Part shown: in pieces, positions 1 through 8,689 of the stretch
Position numbering within the stretch: position 1 is the first letter of the stretch
How the letters are laid out: each line of letters opens with the position of its first letter
IMG/VR virus record: IMGVR_UViG_3300035661_000262
Span: 1 to 29,751 of that record
Strand: one strand, 5' to 3'
DNA from: a virus
DNA: 29,751 nucleotides
Translations under genes and position numbers: made by a program
Notes under the pieces: generated by a model
What the model was told of the DNA's origin: nothing
The model's input: the letters and a program-made list of their open reading frames with translations, nothing else
The model's database searches: none

Positions 1-278
1 TTAGTGAGGAACGTCGTAGTCTTAAGTTTGGCCTCATGATTCCCACTGTAGACTATCGTAGGAATACGAATAGACATAATAAAGTCGAAGTATAGTTCTA
101 GCTCTTCCATACTAGGAAGCTTATCAAATATATCTCCGCCTAATACTAGTAATTCTGCTTTATGTTCTAAATTGTGTATTTGTTTAAATAACTGCTGATA
201 GCGGTGCTTGGCCCAATCTACTGGCACACTTTTCTGACCTAACTTAATATGCCAATCAGCTGTAAAGAGTACTTTCAT
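1..278 (-). CDS. SbcD/Mre11-like nuclease subunit (T5 D12-like), N-terminal part
   Basis: The start codon is seen but the gene runs off the low-coordinate edge; 92 codons are present. They begin MKVLFTADWHIKLGQ and contain GGDIFD and SGNHEA, which match the first three metal-binding motifs (DxH, GD, GNH) of calcineurin-like phosphoesterases of the SbcD/Mre11/T4 gp47/T5 D12 group. In that family this subunit forms a Mn-dependent exo/endonuclease with an SbcC-type ATPase and acts in recombination and replication. A good ribosome binding site, AAGGAGATAA, precedes the ATG. The partner ATPase would be expected just outside the window. A terminator-like hairpin lies between this gene and the SSB gene upstream of it, so it may be expressed separately or by read-through. 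The fold is clear; assignment to SbcD rather than another phosphoesterase rests on the replication-gene context. Confidence 0.85.
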   Translation of the reverse strand, partial: MKVLFTADWHIKLGQKSVPVDWAKHRYQQLFKQIHNLEHKAELLVLGGDIFDKLPSMEELELYFDFIMSIRIPTIVYSGNHEAKLKTTTFLT

Positions 279-297
279 TTATCTCCTTAAGACGAAT

Positions 298-330
298 AAG
301 CCCCCAAAAGATATGCTCCTTTGGGGGCTT
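298..330 (-). terminator. Rho-independent terminator after the SSB gene
   Basis: A perfect 11-bp inverted repeat (AAGCCCCCAAA / TTTGGGGGCTT) with an 11-base loop sits five bases after the stop of the SSB-like gene. The stem itself ends in U-rich pairs. No long U run follows, so termination may be partial and allow some read-through into the nuclease gene. Confidence 0.75.
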
Positions 331-335
331 AGTTA

Positions 336-1010
336 TTATGTTAGGTCAGCTGCAGCTTCTTGCTCTGCTGCACTACCTGCTGGAGCATCTTCCTCCTCCG
401 AAGCACCCGCCTTAATCTTATCTAGTAGAGCCTTAACCTCATCAGCAGTAGGACGAACATACTTTGAATCAATATCTACCGCTGCTGCTACCGCTTCGCG
501 CTCTTCAGCGGTAAGCGGACGTACCTTACACTTTAGAACCTGTAGAGTATACTCTACGTTGAAAGGTAGAGGGCCAGTCTTAGCACGCTTGAACTTAATA
601 TCCCAACCTGCATTAATATCTGTAGGGTCACCTAGGTCTTCAGCAGCAGCTACGATTTGCTCAAATAGCTTCTTCTTTAGATTTAGAACCTTAACCTTAC
701 CGTCCGTAGGATCAATACAGTTAATGCTGTATGACCATGAGCAGTTTGTAATACGCTTACCCTTAGAGTCAATCTCTGGGTAATAGGCGGGAACGTGATC
801 CACTTCCTTGTTATCAAACTTTTCCTTAGTACGGCTGAAAGCTAGACACTCAACAGGAATATCCTTGTTATTAGTACCCTTTAACCAGTAAACATAACGG
901 GGAAGAACTCCACCGAAAATACGTACTGAATTATCACCATCTTTGTAGGTGAATGAGTCTACTGAGTTCTTGATTGCCTTGCCTGCTGTGTTACTGAATG
1001 CTAATGCCAT
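336..1010 (-). CDS. Phage single-stranded DNA-binding protein (gp32-like)
   Basis: This 224-residue protein has the layout of phage SSBs. A core around residues 35-175 contains aromatic and basic positions (RYVYWLKG, ECLAFSR, CSWSYSINCIDP, DGKVKVLNLKKKLFEQI, GPLPFNVEYTLQ). It ends in a strongly acidic Ala/Glu tail, EEEDAPAGSAAEQEAAADLT, of the kind that recruits replication proteins. In this family the protein coats single-stranded DNA during replication and recombination. The start is supported by AAAGGAAATAAA before the ATG, and it overlaps the stop of the upstream gene by 10 bases. Its place beside recombination nuclease, helicase and polymerase genes fits. I recognise it from its overall pattern, so the exact SSB subfamily is uncertain. 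Confidence 0.75.
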   Translation of the reverse strand: MALAFSNTAGKAIKNSVDSFTYKDGDNSVRIFGGVLPRYVYWLKGTNNKDIPVECLAFSRTKEKFDNKEVDHVPAYYPEIDSKGKRITNCSWSYSINCIDPTDGKVKVLNLKKKLFEQIVAAAEDLGDPTDINAGWDIKFKRAKTGPLPFNVEYTLQVLKCKVRPLTAEEREAVAAAVDIDSKYVRPTADEVKALLDKIKAGASEEEDAPAGSAAEQEAAADLT

Positions 1011-1396
1011 TTTATTTCCTTTTTAGCTTCCTCAAATAGGAAGAAGATTTCTGTTTGTGTTATATTTAATAACGGATTAGTTTTAATACTTTCCATATTT
1101 ATGTCTGGAAAGTAGTTTAATTGAAGTGATTTAGAACCGTAGTGTTTGTATAGGCTATAGTCTCTCCGTCCAGCTAGTGATACATATTGAACTACATATG
1201 CGCTGTCTACATTTGTAGTGAATAATGGTTCCGGATTTAATAAGTAGCTACTTCCTATTAAAGTAAGCTTTGCTGGCTTGAACTTATTGTACCGTCTTGG
1301 TAGCCTTTTATAATAGAAGGCTTCTAGTAATTGAACAAATCGTTTAGAGTCACATACTGCCTCTTTCTCTAAATTGTCAATGTTGAAGAAGAACAT
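1001..1396 (-). CDS. Unknown protein between helicase and SSB (T5 D11 position)
   Basis: No domain is recognised in this 131-residue protein, which starts MFFFNIDN and is rich in Tyr, Leu and Lys. An upstream in-frame TTG would add 16 codons, but those bases are the consensus promoter at 1416-1444 (the TTG itself is its -35 box), so the ATG about 13 bases after the predicted transcript start is preferred. A GGGG tract lies upstream of this ATG. The gene is followed with a 10-base overlap by the SSB gene, so the two should be co-transcribed. Its position between a D10-like helicase and the D12-like nuclease resembles that of D11 in T5, but I cannot confirm sequence relationship. Confidence 0.7.
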   Translation of the reverse strand: MFFFNIDNLEKEAVCDSKRFVQLLEAFYYKRLPRRYNKFKPAKLTLIGSSYLLNPEPLFTTNVDSAYVVQYVSLAGRRDYSLYKHYGSKSLQLNYFPDINMESIKTNPLLNITQTEIFFLFEEAKKEIKWH

Positions 1397-1415
1397 TAAT
1401 TTGCCCCATGTGTCT

Positions 1416-1444
1416 ATTATAGCATAATTGATACCCCGAAGCAA
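1416..1444 (-). promoter_or_regulatory. Sigma70-type promoter P1 (SSB operon)
   Basis: TTGCTT, 17 bp, TATAAT followed by AGACAC, preceded by an A/T-rich stretch and CACTTG. Same design as the other ten promoters in the window. Drives the unknown gene and SSB. Confidence 0.8.
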
Positions 1445-1454
1445 GTGTAAATTT

Positions 1455-2750
1455 TCAGAGGGTATTTACGTTCCAGCCCTTGTTTAAGTAAAAACCCAAT
1501 CTAAGATTGTTCTGCTTCCGGTCGGCAAACCCGGCAAAATTAATGTCAATTACAAGAGGGTCCTCTTTAAGAGGATGTTTGCGCATAATTCGCCCACATA
1601 GTTGCTCTAGTAGCACTTCGTTAGCAATAGGGCTTGCTAAGATTATACAACTAAGCCTATTGATTGAGATTCCCTCTGCGAAGATTTGACGGGAGCCTGA
1701 AAGAGCCTGCTTTTCGCCAGATTCGATCTGTTCGGCTGCGAGCTTTCTTTCTTCGAAGGTTGTTTCACCAGTAACCAGCACACACTTTTCACCTATCATT
1801 TCCTTTACGTTAGCTAAAAATTCAGTACGATCTGCGACAATTAGCACTGAATGACCTAAAGCCATCTGTGTTTGTGCAATAACGGAAACGTATTCTTGGT
1901 AATCTTTATCATAAAGAAGATTATTAATTTTCTTAACCCAAATCTCTCCAGGGGTTAGTGTAATACCTGATTTGAGGATTTTAACTACTGGATTTAATGT
2001 ATGACTTTGTGGAGGCTTATGTACTTCAGAGCCGAAATAATCTCGGAATAGTATGTGCTTACCATCCTTACGAATCATAGTACCACTAAGAGCAATTCTG
2101 TATCTAGCGTAAAGCGTATCGATTAGTGATGTAAATGTAGTTGCTGCAACGTGGTGTGCCTCATCCATAATAACAGTACCAAACTCTTTACTAAGTGCTA
2201 GAGCATGTTTAGTAACTGTCTGTACATTGCCTACTACAATAGCATGGTCAATATCATATTGGCCAGAGCCAATAATACCACACTGCATACCAAACAATGC
2301 TTCGACTTCCTCAATCCATTGATCCCGCAACATCGTAGTATGTGTGATAACTAGGGTCTTCTGTCCTAGCTTTCTAGCAATATGTAGTGCAGTAAAGGTC
2401 TTACCCCAGCCTACTAGAGCATTAATGAATCCTGTATCATTAAACTCATCAAATACTACCTGTTGTCCCTCACGTAAAGGAATTTTAGGTAAAGGAAAGG
2501 GCATATCGTTGATAGTACGTTTATCTAGGATTTCGTACCCTTCTGGAATTAAGTCTTGCCTACCTTGAGGTATACTAAGAATGTTTTTAGCTAATACTTT
2601 ATAGTTCTTAATAATCTCGATAATAGTACTCTTACCTCCCCTACCTGCCCCTTTGTGCTCAATCTTATAAGTTAGGGCTTTCTTGATACTATCAAACCCT
2701 TCTGGAGGACAGTTTAGATAGATTCTATTTGATATTACTGCTTTGGTCAT
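1455..2750 (-). CDS. SF2 DNA helicase (T5 D10-like)
   Basis: This 431-residue protein has the motifs of superfamily 2 helicases. The P-loop is ALVGWGKT (about 111-118), motif Ia follows (LVITHTTMLRDQW), motif II is DEAH (196-199), motif III is LSGT (221-224), and the C-terminal motif VI is QLCGRIMRKHP. This is the pattern of the UvsW/RecG-like and T5 D10 helicases, which remodel branched DNA in phage replication and recombination. The glycine-rich loop GWGKT lacks one of the usual residues but keeps GKT. The ATG overlaps the end of the SLOG gene by 26 bases and has only a distant purine-rich sequence upstream, suggesting translational coupling. Confidence 0.9.
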   Translation of the reverse strand: MTKAVISNRIYLNCPPEGFDSIKKALTYKIEHKGAGRGGKSTIIEIIKNYKVLAKNILSIPQGRQDLIPEGYEILDKRTINDMPFPLPKIPLREGQQVVFDEFNDTGFINALVGWGKTFTALHIARKLGQKTLVITHTTMLRDQWIEEVEALFGMQCGIIGSGQYDIDHAIVVGNVQTVTKHALALSKEFGTVIMDEAHHVAATTFTSLIDTLYARYRIALSGTMIRKDGKHILFRDYFGSEVHKPPQSHTLNPVVKILKSGITLTPGEIWVKKINNLLYDKDYQEYVSVIAQTQMALGHSVLIVADRTEFLANVKEMIGEKCVLVTGETTFEERKLAAEQIESGEKQALSGSRQIFAEGISINRLSCIILASPIANEVLLEQLCGRIMRKHPLKEDPLVIDINFAGFADRKQNNLRLGFYLNKGWNVNTL

Positions 2751-3099
2751 ATAAGTGTACGTATACCTTTAGTTTTAATTTATTGGCTAAATCTATCATG
2801 TTGGCGGTACCTTTACTGTACCCATCCCACAGAGCTATTAGCGCCTCTCCGCATTTTGCCATTTCTGCATTACGTTTCATTCCTGCAGCTTGATCATATG
2901 CACCACTAGGAATATTCCACTCAGGATAGAATCTAATAATGGGAATATTACAATCTTCTGCCCATTTTAGTCCTAAGGTATCTGCACCTTTAGCCATACC
3001 AGTAAGTACACAAGTTGGCTCCCAGCCACAGTTATCTAATGCGTCCAATAAGATATACGGACTGGTACAGTCCCGGCCCCCTGCTATGATTGTTCTTAT
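2725..3099 (-). CDS. SLOG-superfamily (YspA/DUF2493-like) protein, probable AUA start
   Basis: The protein reads RTIIAGGRDC at the N terminus, then LTGMAKGADTLGLKWAED and ALIALWDGYSKGTANMIDLA. This is the Rossmann-like SLOG pattern (GGRD, then GxxxGaD, then WDGxSxGT) of families thought to bind nucleotides or their derivatives. The first in-frame canonical start is TTG at 3048, which would delete the conserved GGRD strand. Upstream in frame there is no ATG or GTG, but AUA at 3097-3099 sits five bases after AGGAGA and overlaps the TAA of the preceding gene as ATATAA. I place the start there, giving 124 residues. The substrate is unknown. If AUA is not used, the TTG form of 107 residues remains. 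Confidence 0.75.
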   Translation of the reverse strand: MRTIIAGGRDCTSPYILLDALDNCGWEPTCVLTGMAKGADTLGLKWAEDCNIPIIRFYPEWNIPSGAYDQAAGMKRNAEMAKCGEALIALWDGYSKGTANMIDLANKLKLKVYVHLYDQSSNIK

Positions 3100-3617
3100 A
3101 TCATTCTCCTAGTATCGTCATATTTTTCTGTATACAGACCGTAAAGTATGTAGCTTCTACCACGTACTAAAATACCTGCAAATTTCTCAGCGTTGGTAGG
3201 CGCAAAAAGCGTCTTAAATCGTGAAGGAATTCCCTCAATCTCTAAGATTGCTCCGCCCGTAGATATTTTATGTACATAAGTTATTTTCTTAAACTGTAAT
3301 TTGGTATTAGTAGTTTTCTTATACTGAAATATTGTCCCTACACTGTCTATTAGCCAAGTAGTGGAATTAGCCATTTTAACTAGGTCTCCTAGGAAAAATA
3401 CCGCTCTTCCTAGTTTTTTAATAGCTATGCCTTCTTTTAAAAGCTGAAGCCTACGTAATGCTAAAGTTGGTTTAGGTATATTAGTATCGTCTAGAAGTTT
3501 ACAATCTAGTTTTTCTTCCCCTGAGTTGTTAATGGTGTGGCGAATAAATAAAGCCACACCATTTTCAATTATAGGCTTTTCACTCCCTATCCGGAATACG
3601 GGATAGACGATCTCCAT
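3096..3617 (-). CDS. Unknown protein downstream of DNA polymerase
   Basis: This 173-residue protein is rich in beta-type hydrophobic stretches; no domain is recognised. It begins MEIVYPVFRIG inside the last codons of the polymerase gene (38-base overlap) and ends RRMI, with AGGAGA in the final codons serving as the ribosome binding site for the SLOG gene. A TTG ten codons further up is possible but would extend the overlap. Context suggests a replication accessory role, which is inference only. Confidence 0.65.
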   Translation of the reverse strand: MEIVYPVFRIGSEKPIIENGVALFIRHTINNSGEEKLDCKLLDDTNIPKPTLALRRLQLLKEGIAIKKLGRAVFFLGDLVKMANSTTWLIDSVGTIFQYKKTTNTKLQFKKITYVHKISTGGAILEIEGIPSRFKTLFAPTNAEKFAGILVRGRSYILYGLYTEKYDDTRRMI

Positions 3618-5874
3618 TAAGCTGATAGGTTTTGTCAAACTTTCCAAAGCTATAGTCCTGTCCGATTTCCTGATCTACGCCAATAGGCGTTCCAGGAATT
3701 GAACACCCGCGATCTTTTTGGGTACAGTTACGAAGAATTTCGCAGTACTCTTCTACATCTTCATCTTTTACTAGACCTACGATTGAGTCGTGTACTAACA
3801 TGAAGATTCTAGCATCTAATTTAGCTTCTTTAATAGCTACAGCTGCATCCATTGCACCTAACAGATTGACGTCGGAACAAATTGATTGTACTTCTGAGTT
3901 AATCCCACTTCGTACTTCATGGGCCGCAATACCCTTATCAGCGGAGAATACATTGATGAGTCTACGCTTTCTACCGAAGAAAGAATAAGTATATCCGTTT
4001 GTTCTGATGAAAGCTTCACGTTCTTTAAGCCATGCCTTAAGCTTTTTGAATTTAGTAAAGTAGGCTGAAATATCATCTTTTGCTCTATCTATTCCATAGT
4101 ATTCACCCGTCGCAGCGGATACGGTATCGGATACTTTCTGCGGGCCTGAACCATACAAGATTCCGAATGAGATTGCTTTAGCAGATTGACGCATTGCTGG
4201 AAATAGCTTTTTAACTGCTTCTGCAACGCAAGTGAGGTCAAATACCATTTTGGCAATGGTACTATGAAAGTCTCCTCCGGTCTTGAATACTGCTTGGAGA
4301 TTTTTGTCCCCTGATAAGACGGCGGCATAATACATTTCTCCAGTTTGTAAGTCTTGAGATATAATCTTATAGCCCGGTGGGGCTACAATACACCCTTTAA
4401 TGATTGGATTGTCTCTAGGAATTTGCTGAGCATTAAATTTACCACTAGAACTAAGACGTCCGGATGTAGTAAAGATTAGGTTGAAGTTCGTACGAATACA
4501 TCCATCACGATCTATTTGAGGAAGAATCTTACTAATGTAAGTACTCTTCATCTTACCCATTTGCCTTACGTTAAGAATAGCCTTCGGTAAAGGGTGTTCT
4601 TCTGACAGTTCATCAAGTACTTCAGCATCAGTGGAGATAGCTCCAGTTGCTGTAAGCTTTCCGGTTGGAGTAAGCTTGAGATAATCGAATAGTACCTTGC
4701 GTAGTTGTTGTACCGAGTTCGGATTGAAAATCGCGCCCTGATCTGACTCAAACGCTTTAATTTCCTCAAATTCATAAATCTTAGCCTTAGCCTTCGTAAT
4801 TTCGTCGTCTAGATATAGCTCTGCTTCGCGCATTCTAGCTTTATCAATAGGAATACCTACTTCCTCCATTTCATCTAGGAAAATAGTTCCTGGAATAAGG
4901 ATATCGTGGTATACACTAAATAACTTCTTATTGGCTACAATGATAGGGTAGAATTTGTAGAATAATTCGAGTGTGACAGCAGTATCAATACTAGCATACT
5001 GACACATAATCTCGAAAGGAATGAGGTCGTAGGTGAAGTCGTCGTTAAGAACTCCGTTAGAAGAACAATATTCTTTCTTGAAAGTGTCAAGATCAGCATC
5101 GTATTCTCCGTATTCTGTATGCTTAAGTGCTAGAGGTTTTAGACCATGCATAGCATTTTCATCTAGAGCATAATGCATAACCATAGTGTCGTGCACTTTA
5201 CGCTTATTAAACACTAAGTTTAGGTGGTACCTAAGCATCTTCATATCGAACTTCATATTGTGAAATACAATAGGATAGTTATCTAAAATTTGCTGTAGTA
5301 CGGCAATATGCTCATCTGATAAAACATCAGTAAGAATATATCGTCCATGTTTTAACTTATAAGAAATAGAGATACCTAGAACATAACCATTTCTAGGATA
5401 CAGTCCTGTAGTTTCCGTATCCATAGCTACTACTTCAGCACTAGAGTGAAGAACCTCTAATAGAAACTCCATAGCTTCCTCGGGTGTATCAATACCCTTG
5501 AAATCGCCAATTACCTTAGCTTGTTGAAGTGTGCCGTCTGCATATTTCTTAATACGGGATACTGCCTTATCAAATTCCGGCTTACCTTCTGGCTTGAAGA
5601 TAAGCATGGCAGGATTGCTAAGAGCCACAAATTTCTCGTTTACGAGCTGGCCCGCTAGGTTAGTAACACTAGTAATTTTACCATATTCCTTAGCCGCCTC
5701 TGAACCTACTAAGATTACTAGATCATAGTAATCTAAATCAATCTCTAAGTCTACATCCTTCTTGAGTAACTTAGGGATAGGCACACTAGACATATGGAAC
5801 TGCTCAAACTCAAAATCGAAATACTTTGAGTAGTCGTTTCTACTAGGAGCTTTGTCAATAATAGCTATTTTCAT
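3580..5874 (-). CDS. Family A DNA polymerase with 3'-5' exonuclease (T5 D9-like)
   Basis: A complete 764-residue replicative polymerase. Exonuclease motifs are DTE (152-154), NMKFD (206-210) and YASID (293-297). Polymerase motif A contains Asp508 in SQDLQTGEMYY. Motif B is R562...K566...Y574G575 (RQSAKAISFGILYG), and motif C is LVHDS (693-697). In most polymerase I enzymes motif A reads DYSQxE and motif C HDE; here these are DLQTGE and HDS, so the metal ligand Asp is kept in both while the following Glu of motif C is replaced by Ser. No 5' nuclease domain is present, as expected for T5-type enzymes. The ATG overlaps the previous stop as ATGA. Confidence 0.95.
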   Translation of the reverse strand: MKIAIIDKAPSRNDYSKYFDFEFEQFHMSSVPIPKLLKKDVDLEIDLDYYDLVILVGSEAAKEYGKITSVTNLAGQLVNEKFVALSNPAMLIFKPEGKPEFDKAVSRIKKYADGTLQQAKVIGDFKGIDTPEEAMEFLLEVLHSSAEVVAMDTETTGLYPRNGYVLGISISYKLKHGRYILTDVLSDEHIAVLQQILDNYPIVFHNMKFDMKMLRYHLNLVFNKRKVHDTMVMHYALDENAMHGLKPLALKHTEYGEYDADLDTFKKEYCSSNGVLNDDFTYDLIPFEIMCQYASIDTAVTLELFYKFYPIIVANKKLFSVYHDILIPGTIFLDEMEEVGIPIDKARMREAELYLDDEITKAKAKIYEFEEIKAFESDQGAIFNPNSVQQLRKVLFDYLKLTPTGKLTATGAISTDAEVLDELSEEHPLPKAILNVRQMGKMKSTYISKILPQIDRDGCIRTNFNLIFTTSGRLSSSGKFNAQQIPRDNPIIKGCIVAPPGYKIISQDLQTGEMYYAAVLSGDKNLQAVFKTGGDFHSTIAKMVFDLTCVAEAVKKLFPAMRQSAKAISFGILYGSGPQKVSDTVSAATGEYYGIDRAKDDISAYFTKFKKLKAWLKEREAFIRTNGYTYSFFGRKRRLINVFSADKGIAAHEVRSGINSEVQSICSDVNLLGAMDAAVAIKEAKLDARIFMLVHDSIVGLVKDEDVEEYCEILRNCTQKDRGCSIPGTPIGVDQEIGQDYSFGKFDKTYQLNGDRLSRIPDRE

Positions 5875-6134
5875 GAGTATGAGCCTTTATGATTAGGATC
5901 GTCGTAGATTTTTAGTGCTTTATCGCAAATACTACACTTTATTGTAATAGTTACAGAAGACAAGTAATCATACCCACCACTACAATACTTTCTACTTGTT
6001 TTAGTAGTAGGATGTAAACATTCTTTTTGTAATTTATTTGTCCACTCAATAACTGTCGCAGTATCAGAGGCAATTCTACGTTTAATAATATCTATATTGT
6101 CTTTTGACTTCAAAATCTCTGTAATATCTGTCAT
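5871..6134 (-). CDS. Small putative zinc-binding protein between primase and polymerase
   Basis: This 87-residue protein has a helical N-terminal half (TEILKSKDNIDIIKRR) and a C-terminal half with possible metal ligands: CLHP, KYCSGG and CSIC (CxxC). These could form a zinc ribbon. It is joined on both sides by ATGA overlaps to the primase and polymerase genes, so it belongs to the replication operon. Function unknown. Confidence 0.7.
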   Translation of the reverse strand: MTDITEILKSKDNIDIIKRRIASDTATVIEWTNKLQKECLHPTTKTSRKYCSGGYDYLSSVTITIKCSICDKALKIYDDPNHKGSYS

Positions 6135-6982
6135 TTTGTATATTCTCTCATTGAGGTTACATCCTCTTGACTCATAGTACCAGGATCGGTATCATCGGGT
6201 AAGTCAATGATTTCTACTAGAAAACCCTCAGCTTCTAATAGTGGTTTTAGTTCTTTTGCAGACTCACGCCCTGCTTTATCTCCATCAAATAATAGGAAAA
6301 TCTTAGTAATGCCTTGTACCTTAAAAGCTAGAAGCTTACGTCCGGTGTTATTCTTTAAAGTATTAGTGCCAAAAGTACACGATACATTATGTAACCCCTT
6401 ATCATATAGGTTCAACATATCAAAAATACCTTCTACTAATACCATATTAGTAGTATTTTCTGGAGCTTTAGCTGGAAAGATTGGCATTACCACACCACTA
6501 GGATAATTAACATACCTAGGCTGTGCTTCTGATAACGTATGTCTTGCTACATATACTATAGTCTTATTAGAAATATCTGTAATAGGGAAGATAATTCTAT
6601 CTTGTAGCTTTTCCACATCATGAGTATAAAAAGCCCCAAAATGCTTGAGTGTAGCAGCACTAATATCACGAAATTTATTAGTATAAGGGGTAGCGCCTTT
6701 AGGCATCTCAATACCATCAACACTAACCTTAAGTGCTTCTAGTTTTTCTTTCAATACCTGAATCTTTACAGAAGTATTGTTAGTAAATACACCAAAGAAC
6801 TTAAATAGGTTACATTTAAAACCACAAGATAAGCAGTGCGTGAGACCGCGAACGCGGTCTACTCTGCAACTAGGATGAGTATCTTCATGGTCTGGATTTA
6901 AGCACTTAATCAGATAATCTTTACCTGATGGAATATACCCAATATTATTTTCTTTTAGTAGGGTTAGCACTGCATCAGTCAT
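6131..6982 (-). CDS. DNA primase, CHC2 zinc finger plus Toprim
   Basis: This 283-residue protein starts with a DnaG-type zinc finger (Cys27, His32, Cys50, Cys53) and continues into a Toprim domain with VLVEGIFDMLNLY (the conserved Glu) and LLFDGDKAGRE (the DxD-type metal site). Such enzymes make RNA primers on single-stranded DNA for lagging-strand synthesis. It is short because it lacks the C-terminal helicase-interaction domain of bacterial DnaG; the helicase is encoded by the next gene upstream. The ATG lies three bases after the helicase stop. Confidence 0.9.
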   Translation of the reverse strand: MTDAVLTLLKENNIGYIPSGKDYLIKCLNPDHEDTHPSCRVDRVRGLTHCLSCGFKCNLFKFFGVFTNNTSVKIQVLKEKLEALKVSVDGIEMPKGATPYTNKFRDISAATLKHFGAFYTHDVEKLQDRIIFPITDISNKTIVYVARHTLSEAQPRYVNYPSGVVMPIFPAKAPENTTNMVLVEGIFDMLNLYDKGLHNVSCTFGTNTLKNNTGRKLLAFKVQGITKIFLLFDGDKAGRESAKELKPLLEAEGFLVEIIDLPDDTDPGTMSQEDVTSMREYTK

Positions 6983-6985
6983 ATA

Positions 6986-8368
6986 TCACCATGGTATGTC
7001 CGTCGCTTTTTCATCTGCTTGTTGTGGATCTTTTTTACCTGCGCGCTTCATCTTATCCTTTGGGGCCTCTGGAGTTTCCATACTGATAGGACTAATACGT
7101 AAAGTATCCCAATCAATAGGACTAGTTACTTTGATTGGTGGACCACCACGAATTTTAGTAGTATCAAAACCAATAGCGTTCTTCTCTTTTTCAAAGGGCT
7201 TCATTAGGATAGCCACGTCAGCAGCATCAAGAATACCTTTTGCGAAGCGAGCTTCGCCCCCTGCATCAATTTGATAGGGAGTAAACATTACTACCTCATG
7301 CTTACGAGCAAGTTCTTTAAGCTTCTTAGATACTACAATCTGTGGCTGCCAGTCGAACTGGCTTTTGCCTTCTTCTACCACAATTTGATTCAAGTAATCT
7401 ACTACAGCTACTTTAAGTTTATCCCCAAATCTTGCTTTTAGTTTACCTAAGTGCAAGTCTATTGATGATAGACTTAATGCTCTGTCATCAATCATAATCA
7501 TTTGATTATCTTGCTTCAGTTGTTTCTCACGAACTAAAGCTAACTCGAACTTAAAGCGATCTCTATGTTGCTGATATTCTTCTACTAAATTATAAGAATC
7601 TTCGAACATTGCTGCTCGTGCGGTAATTACCTTTAGTAACTCGGAAGGGCTTAGCGAACCGTTCTTTAACGCCATATAGGGAACATTAGCATTAATACTG
7701 AACTGACGTTCTAGTACTTCGTGTGCAATCATTTCAATACTGAAATATACACACGAATTGCCCATTTCGTACTGATTGTTCATAATGTTACTACAAACAA
7801 TAGACTTACCTGCTCCACGCTCTCCCCCAATTAGTACTAGTTCTTGAAGCGCACACCCACCTAGTACAGCATCGAATGTATTATTAAATCCAAGGTGTAC
7901 TCTATCGCGGGACATTTCGTCTGCCGTCTTGAACAACATAATATCACCCATAGTATAAACACCCTCTGTTGTAAGTGTCTTCTCGTCTAGATTTAGTACT
8001 ATATTGCTAAGATTTTCTTTTATTTCCGATGTATCATAGAGAGGTAGTTTATCTACAAACTTCTCTAGTAAATTAATTGTTTGATTCTGTGTGTACTGAT
8101 CAATTAGCGCGTCTAATGCTACTTCGCCACTAATATCCGGCTCATTGATTAATTTCAGTGTTGCTAGAAGGGCCTTACCTACCCCTTCACGTGTGGTAAG
8201 TTCTAGCTCCTCAAATGAAGGTAGACACGCATATCCCTCATAGTGTCTAGCAATAGCACTATAGACGGAGGTATACTCTGCCCCTAGGAAAGCGAGCTTT
8301 AGTTTAGCCCACACATCTAAGTTACGTTCTAGTAGTAGCTTATTTAAGACAATTGCTGAGGTATCCAT
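6986..8368 (-). CDS. DnaB-like replicative helicase
   Basis: This 460-residue protein has a helical N-terminal region (1-130) and a RecA-like motor domain: Walker A GGERGAGKS (181-189), the following SIEM segment typical of DnaB motif 1a, Walker B VAVVDYLNQI, and a late KIRGG motif. It should form the hexameric fork helicase working with the primase gene just downstream. Its C terminus is a charged Lys/Glu-rich tail ending DIPW. The ATG overlaps the previous stop by one base (TAATG). Confidence 0.9.
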   Translation of the reverse strand: MDTSAIVLNKLLLERNLDVWAKLKLAFLGAEYTSVYSAIARHYEGYACLPSFEELELTTREGVGKALLATLKLINEPDISGEVALDALIDQYTQNQTINLLEKFVDKLPLYDTSEIKENLSNIVLNLDEKTLTTEGVYTMGDIMLFKTADEMSRDRVHLGFNNTFDAVLGGCALQELVLIGGERGAGKSIVCSNIMNNQYEMGNSCVYFSIEMIAHEVLERQFSINANVPYMALKNGSLSPSELLKVITARAAMFEDSYNLVEEYQQHRDRFKFELALVREKQLKQDNQMIMIDDRALSLSSIDLHLGKLKARFGDKLKVAVVDYLNQIVVEEGKSQFDWQPQIVVSKKLKELARKHEVVMFTPYQIDAGGEARFAKGILDAADVAILMKPFEKEKNAIGFDTTKIRGGPPIKVTSPIDWDTLRISPISMETPEAPKDKMKRAGKKDPQQADEKATDIPW

Positions 8369-8667
8369 TATGCGACTTTGCTCTCATTGTCTATAATTAC
8401 AGAATCTAGGATCTCCTCCACTTTTATAAGGATTTCTGATCGTAGGGGCTTAATATCTTTTTGGTAGCTAAACTTATTATCAAATAATATAGATAGCTGT
8501 CTATGGGTAATCATCTGTTGTAGCGCATGATATATTAGGTCATGTGGCGCAAGCGAATCGGCCTGAATCTCCACTTTTACATGCTTACCATAATTTGTAT
8601 GGGCTAGTGCAACTATTTCTTCTGCGGTGAAGGCCTTATCGTCGTGGTACTTAATTGTTACTTGCAT
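8368..8667 (-). CDS. Unknown small protein leading the replication operon
   Basis: A 99-residue acidic protein without a recognised domain, preceded by AAAGGATACAT. Its stop overlaps the helicase start (TAATG), so it should be co-translated with the helicase, and a loader or regulator role is conceivable but not shown. It is the first gene after the terminator at 8690-8716, yet no promoter of the common type lies between them. Confidence 0.75.
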   Translation of the reverse strand: MQVTIKYHDDKAFTAEEIVALAHTNYGKHVKVEIQADSLAPHDLIYHALQQMITHRQLSILFDNKFSYQKDIKPLRSEILIKVEEILDSVIIDNESKVA

Positions 8668-8689
8668 ATGTATCCTTTCAACGAAAATA

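Noticed and set aside
1397-1444. TTG start 16 codons upstream for the gene at 1001-1396
   Set aside because: The TTG is the -35 box of promoter P1, so these bases would not be in the transcript.
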